Shown here in pieces: positions 53,548 through 62,303 of a stretch of DNA of 64,000 nt; positions within the stretch are counted from its first letter, which is position 1; every line of letters begins with the position of its first letter. Below the pieces are notes generated by a model. The model saw only the letters and a program-made list of their open reading frames with translations. It was not told where the DNA came from and did not search any database. This DNA comes from Streptoverticillium olivoreticuli subsp. olivoreticuli. Its GTDB lineage: Bacteria; Actinomycetota; Actinomycetes; Streptomycetales; Streptomycetaceae. Location of the stretch: positions 3,813,001-3,877,000 of the forward strand of contig NZ_CP031455.1 of the NCBI RefSeq assembly GCF_003391135.1, written 5' to 3'. The translations under genes were made by a program, and so were the position numbers.

Positions 53548-54384
53548 ATGAGCCACGCCCAGCCCGGCCCGTACGGCGGCCCGCAGCCGCCTCAGCCGCC
53601 GAATCCTTACGGCCGGCCGCAGGGTTACGGCTATCCGCAGCAGGCGCCGTACGGGCAGCAGCCCGGTCCGTACGGGCAGCAGCCGTACCCCGGGATGCCC
53701 GGCCCGTACCCGCCGCCGATACCCCCGCAGCGCGGCGGCAAGGGCAAGGTCGTCGGGATCACGGTCGCCGCGCTGGTCGTGATCGGGGCGATCATCGGCG
53801 GGATCACCGTGCTGATGAAGAACGGCGGGAGTTCCTCCGTCGCGGACGACGGCAAGCGCTACAAGCTGACGGCACCGGACACGGTCCTCTCCGAGTACAA
53901 CAAGAACCCCGACTTCCATGACCAGGATGTCTTCAACACCCCGGGGGCACGCCGTGATCTCCGTATCATGGGCGTGAAGAACCCGGAGTCCAATGCCGCG
54001 GCGTACCGGACCGGGAACATCCCCGAGCGGAAGACGATGCGGATCATCGGCATCTGGGGCGACATCAAGAAACCCGAGAACTTCGTGGACGCCATGTTCA
54101 AGAGCCTGGCGAGGTCCGCGACGGCCACCAAGGTGGAGGGCACCCCGCAGACCGTCACGCCGCCCGGCTTCGACGGGGCGATGAAGTGCCAGTACACGCA
54201 CCCCGGGCACGGCAGTGGCACCACCGTCCTCCCCCTGTGCATCTGGGCGGACCACAGCACGGCCGGCGTGGTCTACGTGGGAGACATGAAGCGCTCCGCC
54301 CAGGGCGTCAAGATCCCGTTCGACGAGGCCGCCGGGATCGCGGCCAAGCTGCGCACGGAGATCCGCGTGGAGATCAAGAAGTGA
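53548..54384 (+). CDS. Pro/Gly/Tyr-rich membrane-anchored protein, paralog 3
   Basis: 278 residues from ATG 53548, with GAGGGGG upstream. The proline-rich cytoplasmic part (QPGPYGGPQPPQPPNPYGR, GYPQQAPYGQQPG) is ~70 residues. Then come RGGKGKVVG, one helix (ITVAALVVIGAIIGGITVL) and an outer domain: RYKLTAPDTVLSEYNKNP, LRIMGVKNPESNAAAYRTG, RIIGIWGDIKKPENFVDAMF, AMKCQYTHP and LPLCIWADHSTAGVVYVG. The motifs align with paralog 1 in the same order and spacing. The stop is followed four bases later by the fourth member. Confidence 0.8.
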   Translation: MSHAQPGPYGGPQPPQPPNPYGRPQGYGYPQQAPYGQQPGPYGQQPYPGMPGPYPPPIPPQRGGKGKVVGITVAALVVIGAIIGGITVLMKNGGSSSVADDGKRYKLTAPDTVLSEYNKNPDFHDQDVFNTPGARRDLRIMGVKNPESNAAAYRTGNIPERKTMRIIGIWGDIKKPENFVDAMFKSLARSATATKVEGTPQTVTPPGFDGAMKCQYTHPGHGSGTTVLPLCIWADHSTAGVVYVGDMKRSAQGVKIPFDEAAGIAAKLRTEIRVEIKK

Positions 54385-54388
54385 TCCC

Positions 54389-54982
54389 CTGACCAGGGCC
54401 CGGGCCATCGCCTCCGCCGCTGCCGTCGCGCTCGGTGTCGCGGCGGCGGCCACGGCTGCCGTCGTCCTGCTGGGCGGCGGCTCCTCCCCCACGACGGCCC
54501 TGATCACCCCGCCGACGCTGGCCGAGGGCACGTACCGCCTCACCGCCGGCACCGCGGAGCTGGAGAAGCAGGGCATCAGCATCCAGTCCGGCCTGCCGAA
54601 GGGGGCGGTCTCCGTGCTGGCCCGCTACACCCGTGCGGACGACCCGGCGGTGACGCTGTCCCTGTCCGGGGCGTACGGCCGGATCGGCGCACCGGCCACG
54701 GTCCTGGACGGCATGCTCAGCGGCTTCGAATCCGGCCCCGGCTCCCCCGAAGTGACCACGCCCCGCCGCAACTTCACCCCCACCGGCGGCCCGTCCCTGT
54801 CCTGCGAGGTCGTACGCCTCGACGGCCGCACCTACGCCCCGGCATGCGCGTGGGCGGAAAAGACGGACGCGGCCCTGCTGATCGTCTTCGACCCGAAGCG
54901 GACGACGCCGGGGGCGGCGGACGCATCGGCTTTCGCCCAACTCGCGGCGGACATCTACCGATCGGTACGCAAACCGGACTGA
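54389..54982 (+). CDS. Diverged fourth paralog with signal sequence and apparent CTG start
   Basis: 197 residues if translation starts at CTG 54389 ((L/M)TRARAIASAAAVALGVAAA). The proline-rich region is missing; instead a basic start and hydrophobic segment (IASAAAVALGVAAAATAAVV) suggest a signal peptide or anchor. The outer domain keeps the family order in diverged form: GTYRLTAGTAELEKQG, LSLSGAYGRIGAPATVLDGM, SCEVVRLDGRTYAPACAWAE and ALLIVFDPKR. No ATG, GTG or TTG is in frame between the preceding gene and 54614, and starting at 54614 would remove the export segment and the first conserved block. CTG, five bases after the paralog 3 stop, is therefore the best start. Frameshift coupling to paralog 3 is the alternative. 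Confidence 0.7.
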   Translation: MTRARAIASAAAVALGVAAAATAAVVLLGGGSSPTTALITPPTLAEGTYRLTAGTAELEKQGISIQSGLPKGAVSVLARYTRADDPAVTLSLSGAYGRIGAPATVLDGMLSGFESGPGSPEVTTPRRNFTPTGGPSLSCEVVRLDGRTYAPACAWAEKTDAALLIVFDPKRTTPGAADASAFAQLAADIYRSVRKPD

Positions 54983-55045
54983 GCGTGCGCGCCCGGTCGG
55001 CGTCGACGACCTCACAGAGAAACCTCACCTAGATGCCCGGCTATC

Positions 55046-55061
55046 TATATGCTGGAATATA
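55046..55061 (+). promoter_or_regulatory. AT-rich inverted repeat at the toxin-antitoxin start
   Basis: TATAT-GCTGGA-ATATA overlaps the toxin gene's start in an otherwise GC-rich region. The site and symmetry fit an operator for autoregulation by the Xre-type antitoxin, overlapping a probable -10 region (TATCTATAT). Confidence 0.4.
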
Positions 55062-55444
55062 TGGATGAGCAATGGGTGATCGAGGTCGAACCGGAGGTCC
55101 GGCACTGGCTGGACACCCTGTCCGGCCGCGACTACCTCCAGGCCGAGCATGCGGCTGAGCGCCTGCTCGATGCACCGACCACCCTGTCCGAGCCCTATGC
55201 CCGCCACCTGGGCGACGGGCTGCGCGAGCTGCGGTTCATGATGGGGCACGACGGCAACGCCATACGCCTGACCTACTGGCTCGCACCGAACCGCCGGATC
55301 GTTCTCCTGACTGTCTTCCGCAAGACGGCGATGCGCGAGGAAACCGAAGTGGAGAGGGCCAAACAGGCGCGAAAGACCTGCGAAGCCGAACACGAGGCAG
55401 CTCACGAGGAGTTCAGTCGCGACATCACGAAAGGAGATCTCTGA
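55061..55444 (+). CDS. HigB/RelE-like (phage Gp49-type) toxin
   Basis: 127 residues from ATG 55061 (MDEQWVIEVEPEVRHWLDTL); ATG 55049 would add four. Family marks: EVEPEVRHWLDTLSGRD, ERLLDAPTTLSEPYARHLGD, GLRELRFMMGHDGNAIRLTY and RRIVLLTVFRKTAMRE (the basic C-terminal strand and helix of RelE/HigB mRNA interferases). It would cleave mRNA on the ribosome when freed from its antitoxin. The C-terminal ~35 residues are charged and longer than usual. Its stop overlaps the antitoxin ATG by one base (TGATG); toxin-first order is the HigBA type. Confidence 0.85.
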   Translation: MDEQWVIEVEPEVRHWLDTLSGRDYLQAEHAAERLLDAPTTLSEPYARHLGDGLRELRFMMGHDGNAIRLTYWLAPNRRIVLLTVFRKTAMREETEVERAKQARKTCEAEHEAAHEEFSRDITKGDL

Positions 55445-55776
55445 TGAACCATGCACGTTGGAAGCTCACCCGTGAGCAGAAGGTGTCCCAAGGCCGCACC
55501 GAGTCTCCGGAGGTCGAGGCCGTGCGCACAGAGATCCGCATGGCATTCGACCTCGGGCAAGCCGTCCACGACCGCCGTACCGCGCTGGGCATCTCACAGA
55601 CCGAACTCGCCAGGCGGGCGCACATGACCCAGCCGCAGGTCTCCAAACTCGAACTCGGCGGGACCGTCCCCACGCTCCCCTTGCTCGCGCGGCTGGCGAA
55701 GGCACTCGACGCATCGCTGAACATCGCTCTGGACGGCGACACGACCTCCGTCACCTTCACACCACACGCCGCATGA
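55444..55776 (+). CDS. Xre/HigA-type antitoxin
   Basis: 110 residues. The C-terminal part is an HTH_3 domain: LGQAVHDRRTALGISQTELA, RRAHMTQPQVSKLELGGTVP and TLPLLARLAKALDASLNIAL. The N-terminal ~35 residues are polar and may contact the toxin. It would neutralise the toxin encoded just upstream and repress the operon through the 55046-55061 repeat. A compact terminator follows. Confidence 0.88.
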   Translation: MNHARWKLTREQKVSQGRTESPEVEAVRTEIRMAFDLGQAVHDRRTALGISQTELARRAHMTQPQVSKLELGGTVPTLPLLARLAKALDASLNIALDGDTTSVTFTPHAA

Positions 55777-55780
55777 GAAA

Positions 55781-55809
55781 GGGCGCCCGGCAATCAATGC
55801 CGGGCGCCC
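55781..55809. terminator. Terminator between antitoxin and clpX
   Basis: A perfect 12-bp stem GGGCGCCCGGCA / TGCCGGGCGCCC with an ATCAA loop lies four bases after the antitoxin stop and 19 bases from the convergent clpX stop; GAAA precedes it and CTCTC follows. It probably serves both directions. Confidence 0.8.
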
Positions 55810-55828
55810 TCTCACACGTGCGGAAGAC

Positions 55829-57118
<1,290 letters not shown>

Positions 57119-57209
57119 GAGGTGCTTCCCCTTCGCCTGGGATCCGCCTTGCTCTGCGAACCCGGGTGCTTGCCTATCGACGGTACCTTGCCGGGCCCCC
57201 CGAGCGGGC

Positions 57210-57238
57210 CCCCCTTGGGCCTACTCGATCCAAGGGGG
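57210..57238 (-). terminator. Hairpin between clpP2 and clpX
   Basis: CCCCCTTGG (57210-57218) pairs with CCAAGGGGG (57230-57238), 11-base loop. It is downstream of clpP2 on the minus strand and may end or attenuate the clpP1P2 transcript before clpX. Confidence 0.6.
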
Positions 57239-57271
57239 TTGCCGGCGGCACGGTGGCCGGACCGAAAACGG

Positions 57272-57940
57272 TCAGGCCGAAACGGACGTCTTGCGCGTCG
57301 AGACGATCTGGTCCACCAGACCGTACGCGAGCAGCTCGTCGGCGGTGAGGATCTTGTCCCGCTCGATGTCCTCGCGGATCTTCTCGATCGGGGTGGTGGA
57401 GTGCTTGGCCAGCATGTCCTCCAGCTGGGCCCGCATCCGGAGGATCTCGTTGGCGGCGATCTCCAGGTCGGAGACCTGGCCGCGGCCGGTCTCGCTGTAC
57501 GGCTGGTGGATCAGGACGCGGGCGTTCGGCAGCGCCATGCGCTTGCCCGGCGTACCGGCGGCGAGCAGCACGGCGGCGGCGGAGGCCGCCTGGCCCATGC
57601 AGACCGTCTGGATGTCCGGCTTCACGAACTGCATCGTGTCGTAGATCGCGGTCAGCGCGGTGAAGGAGCCGCCCGGCGAGTTGATGTAGATCGAGATGTC
57701 GCGGTCCGGGTCCATCGACTCCAGGCACAGCAGCTGCGCCATGACGTCGTTGGCCGAGGCGTCGTCGATCTGGACGCCGAGGAAGATCACCCGCTCCTCG
57801 AAGAGCTTCGCGTACGGGTCGTACTCGCGCACGCCCTGCGAGGTGCGCTCGACGAAGCGCGGGACGATGTAACGGGAGTCGGCCTGGGGGCCGGTGTAGA
57901 GGCCGCTGCCGGCGTTGTTGTTCATCTGCGTGTTCACCAT
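57272..57940 (-). CDS. clpP2: ATP-dependent Clp protease proteolytic subunit ClpP2
   Basis: 222 residues from the ATG at 57938-57940. Catalytic triad: Ser in GQAASAAAVLLAAGT, His in RVLIHQPYSETGRG and Asp in the KILTADELLAYGLVDQ region. Also EERVIFLGVQIDDASANDV and ISIYINSPGGSFTALTAIYD. In actinobacteria the active peptidase is a ClpP1P2 heterocomplex; this is the second gene of the pair, 56 bases after clpP1. The N-terminal ~30 residues (NNNAGSGLYTGPQADSRY) are probably removed on maturation. Confidence 0.97.
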   Translation of the reverse strand: MVNTQMNNNAGSGLYTGPQADSRYIVPRFVERTSQGVREYDPYAKLFEERVIFLGVQIDDASANDVMAQLLCLESMDPDRDISIYINSPGGSFTALTAIYDTMQFVKPDIQTVCMGQAASAAAVLLAAGTPGKRMALPNARVLIHQPYSETGRGQVSDLEIAANEILRMRAQLEDMLAKHSTTPIEKIREDIERDKILTADELLAYGLVDQIVSTRKTSVSA

Positions 57941-57996
57941 CCTGGTGGCGTTCTGTGGGCCGGGGGGTTCGCTCTTGCGGGGTGTGCCGGGGGCCG

Positions 57997-58614
57997 TCAG
58001 GCCCCGGTGCCGCCCCCGCCCGGAACGCCTGCGGCGGTCTTCATGACCTCGTCGATGAGGCCGTACTCCTTGGCCTCCTCGGCGGAGAACCAGCGGTCGC
58101 GGTCGGAGTCGTGGGTGACCTGCTCGACGGTCTGGCCGGTGTGGAGCGAGGTGAGCTCCGCCATCCGCTTCTTGGTGTACAGCAGCCGCTCGGCGTGGAT
58201 CTTGATGTCCGTGGCGGAACCCGCCAGGCCCGCGGAGGGCTGGTGGATCAGGATCTCGGCGTTCGGCAGCGCGAAGCGCTTGCCGGGGGTGCCGGCGCTC
58301 AGCAGGAACTGACCCATGGAGGCGGCGAGGCCCATGGCGATGGTGACCACGTCGTTCTTGATGTACTGCATGGTGTCGTAGATCGCCATGCCGGCCGTGA
58401 TCGAGCCGCCGGGGCTGTTGATGTAGAGGTAGATGTCCTTGTCCGGGTCCGCGGCAAGGAGGAGCAGCTGCGCCGTGATCTTGTTGGCGATGTCGTCGTC
58501 GACCGGCTGGCCGAGGAAGATGATTCGTTCCCCGAGCAGTCGGTTGTAGACCTGGTCGCCAAGGCCACCGAAGCTCGGCTCGCCGGCGGCGGCGGAAGGC
58601 ATCAGATTCGTCAC
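57997..58614 (-). CDS. clpP1: ATP-dependent Clp protease proteolytic subunit ClpP1
   Basis: 205 residues from GTG 58612-58614 (VTNLMPSAAAGEPSFGGLGD), with AGGTGG four bases upstream; an ATG at 58692 would add 26 polar residues. Triad: Ser in GLAASMGQFLLSAGT, His in EILIHQPSAGLAG, Asp in VTHDSDRDRWFSAEEA. Other marks: ERIIFLGQPVDDDIANKI and IYLYINSPGGSITAGMAIYD. It is the first gene of the clpP1P2 operon and follows tig. Its upstream region combines a ClgR-like site with an ECF-type promoter (58783-58808). It is essential or important for differentiation in Streptomyces (family knowledge). Confidence 0.97.
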   Translation of the reverse strand: MTNLMPSAAAGEPSFGGLGDQVYNRLLGERIIFLGQPVDDDIANKITAQLLLLAADPDKDIYLYINSPGGSITAGMAIYDTMQYIKNDVVTIAMGLAASMGQFLLSAGTPGKRFALPNAEILIHQPSAGLAGSATDIKIHAERLLYTKKRMAELTSLHTGQTVEQVTHDSDRDRWFSAEEAKEYGLIDEVMKTAAGVPGGGGTGA

Positions 58615-58782
58615 GTATCCACCTGCTCGTTGTTCGACGGCCCCGCGAGCCGTCTCAGCGTCTTCTTCAAGGGGTGAGGTCGGGCGCGCCATCCGGGCTT
58701 CCGCGTCGCGCTTCCGGGACTCCCCTGCCCCCGTATCTACGGACCCTAACGCGCTGGTAGGCGGGTGCCATCCCGCATCAGG

Positions 58783-58808
58783 AACTGTTCGCTCTGAGCG
58801 CAGGTTCC
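58783..58808 (-). promoter_or_regulatory. Overlapping ClgR-like operator and SigR/ECF-type promoter of clpP1P2
   Basis: On the plus strand GTTCGC-TCTGA-GCG (58787-58800) matches the GTTCGC-N5-GCG pattern I recall for ClgR, the activator of clp genes. On the minus strand GGAAC (58808-58804), exactly 18 bases, then GTT (58785-58783) fits a SigR/ECF promoter about 170 bases upstream of clpP1. The ClgR-like site lies within the promoter spacer. Literature recalled without checking places clpP1P2 in both regulons. Confidence 0.65.
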
Positions 58809-58830
58809 CCGGGGCCCACAGGAGCGCGGC

Positions 58831-58878
58831 GGGCCCGGCCACGGCACCCCGGAGGGGGTGCCGCGACCGGGCCCGGCC
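58831..58878 (-). terminator. tig terminator
   Basis: Nested stems GGGCCCGG (58831-58838) / CCGGGCCC (58868-58875) and CGGCACCCC (58842-58850) / GGGGTGCCG (58855-58863) begin 17 bases past the tig stop on the minus strand. Confidence 0.75.
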
Positions 58879-58894
58879 ACGAGAAGGGTGAGGC

Positions 58895-60274
58895 TTAGGC
58901 CTCGGTGCCCTCGGCGGCCTCGACGACCTCCGTGGCGGCCTCGACCGTCTCGCCGGTCTCGTCCTCGTCGTCCAGGTCGACGACCTCGCCGTTGCCGTCC
59001 TTGACCGTGGCGGCCTCGACGACGGCCGCGAGGGCCTTGCCGCGGGCGACCTCGCCGACGAGCATCGGCACCTGGCCACCCTCGACGACGGCCTGGGCGA
59101 ACTGGTCGGGGCTCATGCCGGAGGACTGGGCACGGCGCATGAGGTGCTCGGTGAGCTCCTCCTGGCCGACCGACAGCTTCTCCTTGTTGACGATCTCGTC
59201 CAGGATGAACTGGGTCTTGATGCCCTTCTCGGCCTGCTCCTTGAGCTCGGCGTCGAACTCCTCGGCGGTCTTGCCCTGGATCTCCAGGTACTTCGCGAGG
59301 TCCAGGCCCATCTGGCCGAGCTGGTGGTGCTCGAGGTTGTGCTTACGGGTGTTGACCTCGTCCTCGAGCAGCTTCTCCGGCATCGGGACCTCGACCAGCT
59401 TGATCAGCTCGTCGAGGACCTTCTCCTGGGCCTGCGTGGCCTGGTCGAACTTCTTCATCCGGGCGAGGCGCTTGGCGCTGTCGGCGCGCAGCTCCTCCAG
59501 GGTGTCGAACTCGCTCGCCAGCTGGGCGAAGTCGTCGTCCAGCTCCGGCAGTTCGCGGGCCTTGACGGCGGTGACGTCGACCTTGACCTCGGCCTCCTTG
59601 CCCTCGGCGGAACCGCCCTTGAGCTCGGAGGTGAAGGTGGCGGTGCCACCGGCCTCGAGACCGGTCACGGCCTCGTCGATGCCGTCCAGCAGCTGGCCGG
59701 AACCGATGGTGTAGTCGATGCCCTTGGCGACGCCGTCCTCCAGCACCTCGCCGTCGACCTTGGCCTCCAGGTCGACGGTGACGATGTCACCCTCGGCGGC
59801 GGCGCGCTCGACCGGGGAGGTGGTGGCGAAGCGGTCGCGCAGCTGCTCGACCGACTTCTCGATGTCCTCGTCGGTGACCTCGACGGAGTCGACGGTGACC
59901 TCGATGCCGGAGTAGTCCGGAATCTCCAGGACCGGGCGGATGTCGACCTCGGCGGTGAAGGAGAGCAGCTCGCCGTCCTTCAGTTCCTTGATGTCGACCT
60001 CGGGCTGGCCCAGCGGGTTGAGGTCGGCCTCGTTGACCGCCTCGGTGTAGAACTTCGGAAGCGCGTCGTTGACGGCCTCCTCCAGCACCGCACCGCGGCC
60101 GAACCGCTGGTCGATGACACGGGCGGGGATCTTGCCCTGACGGAAGCCCTTCACCGTGACCTGCTGGTTGATCTTCTTGTACGCCGCGTCGAGGCTGGCC
60201 TTGAGCTCCTCGAAGGGCACCTCAACAGTGAGCCGAACCCGAGTCGGGTTCAGGGTCTCCACGGCGCTCTTCAC
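58895..60274 (-). CDS. tig: Trigger factor (ribosome-bound chaperone / PPIase)
   Basis: 459 residues from GTG 60272-60274 (VKSAVETLNPTRVRLTVEVP), with AAGGAGA eight bases upstream; the frame upstream crosses the tRNA-Pro gene and is a shadow. The ribosome-binding domain has the TF signature GFRQGKIPARVI. A middle FKBP-type PPIase domain (AAEGDIVTVDLEAKVDGEV, YTIGSGQLLDGIDEAVTGL) and helical chaperone arms (KLLEDEVNTRKHNLEHHQL, EEFDAELKEQAEKGIKTQFI) follow. The acidic C terminus (DLDDEDETGETVEAATEV) is typical of Streptomyces. Gene order tig-clpP1-clpP2-clpX is the common bacterial one. Confidence 0.97.
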   Translation of the reverse strand: MKSAVETLNPTRVRLTVEVPFEELKASLDAAYKKINQQVTVKGFRQGKIPARVIDQRFGRGAVLEEAVNDALPKFYTEAVNEADLNPLGQPEVDIKELKDGELLSFTAEVDIRPVLEIPDYSGIEVTVDSVEVTDEDIEKSVEQLRDRFATTSPVERAAAEGDIVTVDLEAKVDGEVLEDGVAKGIDYTIGSGQLLDGIDEAVTGLEAGGTATFTSELKGGSAEGKEAEVKVDVTAVKARELPELDDDFAQLASEFDTLEELRADSAKRLARMKKFDQATQAQEKVLDELIKLVEVPMPEKLLEDEVNTRKHNLEHHQLGQMGLDLAKYLEIQGKTAEEFDAELKEQAEKGIKTQFILDEIVNKEKLSVGQEELTEHLMRRAQSSGMSPDQFAQAVVEGGQVPMLVGEVARGKALAAVVEAATVKDGNGEVVDLDDEDETGETVEAATEVVEAAEGTEA

Positions 60275-60410
60275 GGTTCGGTCTCCTTGGGGCTGACTTC
60301 TGGGATTCTGCTGATGTCCAGCGGAGTCGCGCCCGGTACAGAGACACACGGGCACGCAGCTTGCATAGTAACCGCAAGCAGTACGAGCCCCACAATGTGA
60401 TCTTGATTGG

Positions 60411-60484
60411 TCGGGGTGGCCGGATTCGAACCGACGACCTTCCGCTCCCAAAGCGGACGCGCTACCAAGCTGCGCCACACCCCG
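60411..60484 (-). tRNA. tRNA-Pro (anticodon TGG)
   Basis: Reverse-strand cloverleaf: acceptor CGGGGTG/CACCCCG, D arm GCGC/GCGC with AGCTTGGTA, anticodon stem TCCGC/GCGGA around TTTGGGA (anticodon TGG), T arm GTTCGAATC, discriminator A. CCA is not encoded. It lies upstream of tig on the same strand. Confidence 0.97.
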
Positions 60485-60635
60485 TCGGTGCGACACGTAG
60501 GGTACATGCCCGCCGGGCTTCCGGCTGCCGATTACGGGCCGGTCGGCGAACGGCACCCCGGGGTGTGCGGTGAGGCGTCCGGACCCGCTACGATGCACAA
60601 CGTGCCGCACACCCCTCATGGGGACAGCGGCGCGC

Positions 60636-60709
60636 GCGGGCGTAGCTCAATGGTAGAGCCCCAGTCTTCCAAACTGGCTACGCGGGTTCGATTCCCGTCG
60701 CCCGCTCCA
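60636..60709 (+). tRNA. tRNA-Gly (anticodon TCC), CCA encoded
   Basis: Cloverleaf: acceptor GCGGGCG/CGCCCGC, D stem GCTC/GAGC, anticodon stem CCAGT/ACTGG around CTTCCAA (anticodon TCC), T arm GTTCGATTC, discriminator T, encoded CCA at 60707-60709. It is divergent from tRNA-Pro. Confidence 0.97.
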
Positions 60710-60712
60710 ATG

Positions 60713-60740
60713 ACGCCTCCGGCTCCGGCCGGGGGCGTTT
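60713..60740 (+). terminator. tRNA-Gly terminator
   Basis: ACGCCTCCGG pairs with CCGGGGGCGT (one T-G wobble) around CTCCGG and is followed by TTT, four bases after the tRNA CCA. Confidence 0.85.
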
Positions 60741-60758
60741 CTCATGCGCTGAGCTTGG

Positions 60759-60956
60759 TCAGAACTTGATGTTGTTTATGGTCTGGGCCAGCGAGTCGAG
60801 GAATTTCTGGATCGACGGCGCCATGCCCGTGGAGGCCAGGAAGAAGCCGAAGAGGATCGCGATGATCGCCGGCCCGCCCTTGATGTGGCCCTGGCGCATC
60901 AGCACCAACAGCACGATCGCCAGAAGCAGTACACCTGACAGCGAAACGGTGGTCAT
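60759..60956 (-). CDS. Small conserved membrane protein, 65 residues
   Basis: ATG at 60954-60956: MTTVSLSGVLLLAIVLLVLM, then RQGHIKGGPAIIAILFGFFL, ASTGMAPSIQKFLDSL and AQTINNIKF. Two hydrophobic helices are joined by a basic turn (MRQGHIKGG), and the C terminus is amphipathic. The length and pattern are typical of a small two-pass protein that Streptomyces encode near tig. The function is unknown. It is convergent with tRNA-Gly. Confidence 0.75.
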   Translation of the reverse strand: MTTVSLSGVLLLAIVLLVLMRQGHIKGGPAIIAILFGFFLASTGMAPSIQKFLDSLAQTINNIKF

Positions 60957-61210
60957 AGCTGATCACGCCCTCGGTCGGAATCACCCGGCCTGCCCGGAAG
61001 TCCTACTGCCCGCAGACCCCTCACGACCACCATGTTGCCATCAACTGGCCTGCTGTTGGGGGCTAGTGACATTTCATCGGTGGATCGTCCAGAAAGCTGC
61101 ATGGAGAGGATATCGGCCGACTTGGCGGATACCGTGCCGGTTCGGGGTGAATAGCTCAATAGATGGAACGGGGTTTTACCGGCCCCGATTACGCCGCTAG
61201 GGTGCCTCGG

Positions 61211-62302
61211 ATGTCCCCCGCCGCCATCCCGCCGCCCTCCTCGGCGGCCTCGACCCCGTCGAGCGCCCGGCCGTCCGCCCCGGCGGCAGCAGCCCCGGCG
61301 CAGCGCGATCCCTTCTTCGACAACGCGAAGTACCTGGCGATCGTCCTGGTCGCCCTGGGCCACGCGTGGGAACCGCTCACCCATGGCGGACGCGCCGCGA
61401 TGGCGCTGTACCTGACCGTCTACGCCTTCCACATGCCGGCGTTCATCGTCATTTCCGGCTACTTCTCGCGCGGCTTCGACATGAGCCCCGCCAAGATCAA
61501 GCGGCTGATCACGGGCGTGGTCGTGCCGTATGTGATCTTCCAGGTCGCGTACACGTACTTCCAGCACTGGGCCGACAAGGACGCTCCGCCGGATCCGCTG
61601 TCGCTGCTGAACCCCTGGTACCTCAACTGGTTCCTGGCCGCGCTGTTCATCTGGCGGCTGACCACGCCGATCTGGAAGCTGATCCGCCACCCCGTCCCCG
61701 TCGCGTTCGCGATCGCGATCGTGGCCGCACTGACGCCGGGGATCGGGGTCGACTTCGATCTTCAGCGGGTGCTGCAGTTCCTGCCGTTCTTCGTGCTCGG
61801 TCTGCACATGAAGGCCGAGCACTTCCATCTGGTGCGGCGGCGCTGGGTGCGGATCGCGGCCGTTCCGGTGTTCGCGGGTGCGATCGCCTTCGCGTACTGG
61901 GCGGCACCGCGGATGAACAGCTCGTGGTTCTACCACAACGCCGCCGTCCAGGACCTGCACGCGCCGCTGTGGTCCGCGCCGGTGATGACGCTGGCGATGT
62001 TCGGCTGCGCGGCGGTGCTGACCGCGTGTTTCTTCGCCTGGGTCCCGCGCCGCACGGTGTGGTTCACGACTCTGGGCGCGGGGACGCTGTACGGCTATCT
62101 GCTGCACGGCTTCCTGATCAAGCTGTCCCGCTGGCAGGAGTGGTACGACGCCTACGCCTGGATCCGCCGGCCGGTCGGCGTGGTCGTGGTGACCCTGATC
62201 GCGATCGTGGTGATGACGGCGCTGTGCAGCCCGCCCGTGCGGCGGGTGTTCCGCTTCGCGATGGAGCCGAAGATGGAATGGGCCTTCCGCAAGCAGCGCT
62301 GA
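61211..62302 (+). CDS. Acyltransferase family 3 membrane protein
   Basis: 363 residues from ATG 61211 (MSPAAIPPPSSAASTPS), with AGGG nine bases upstream; an earlier ATG at 61163 lacks a ribosome site. A disordered Ala/Pro/Ser start of ~35 residues precedes RDPFFDNAKYLAIVLVALGH, the Acyl_transf_3 opening in which the His of ALGH is near the active site. YAFHMPAFIVISGYFSRGFD and WYLNWFLAALFIWRL are further family marks. Ten transmembrane helices are expected. Such proteins O-acylate sugars or other envelope molecules using acyl-CoA; the substrate is unknown. Its stop is one base from the convergent HD-domain gene. Confidence 0.9.
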   Translation: MSPAAIPPPSSAASTPSSARPSAPAAAAPAQRDPFFDNAKYLAIVLVALGHAWEPLTHGGRAAMALYLTVYAFHMPAFIVISGYFSRGFDMSPAKIKRLITGVVVPYVIFQVAYTYFQHWADKDAPPDPLSLLNPWYLNWFLAALFIWRLTTPIWKLIRHPVPVAFAIAIVAALTPGIGVDFDLQRVLQFLPFFVLGLHMKAEHFHLVRRRWVRIAAVPVFAGAIAFAYWAAPRMNSSWFYHNAAVQDLHAPLWSAPVMTLAMFGCAAVLTACFFAWVPRRTVWFTTLGAGTLYGYLLHGFLIKLSRWQEWYDAYAWIRRPVGVVVVTLIAIVVMTALCSPPVRRVFRFAMEPKMEWAFRKQR

Positions 62303-62303
62303 G

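Noticed and set aside
55046..55809. Prophage or integrative element remnant around the toxin-antitoxin genes
   Set aside because: No integrase, att-like duplication or other phage gene next to the pair; a simple gene-pair gain explains it.
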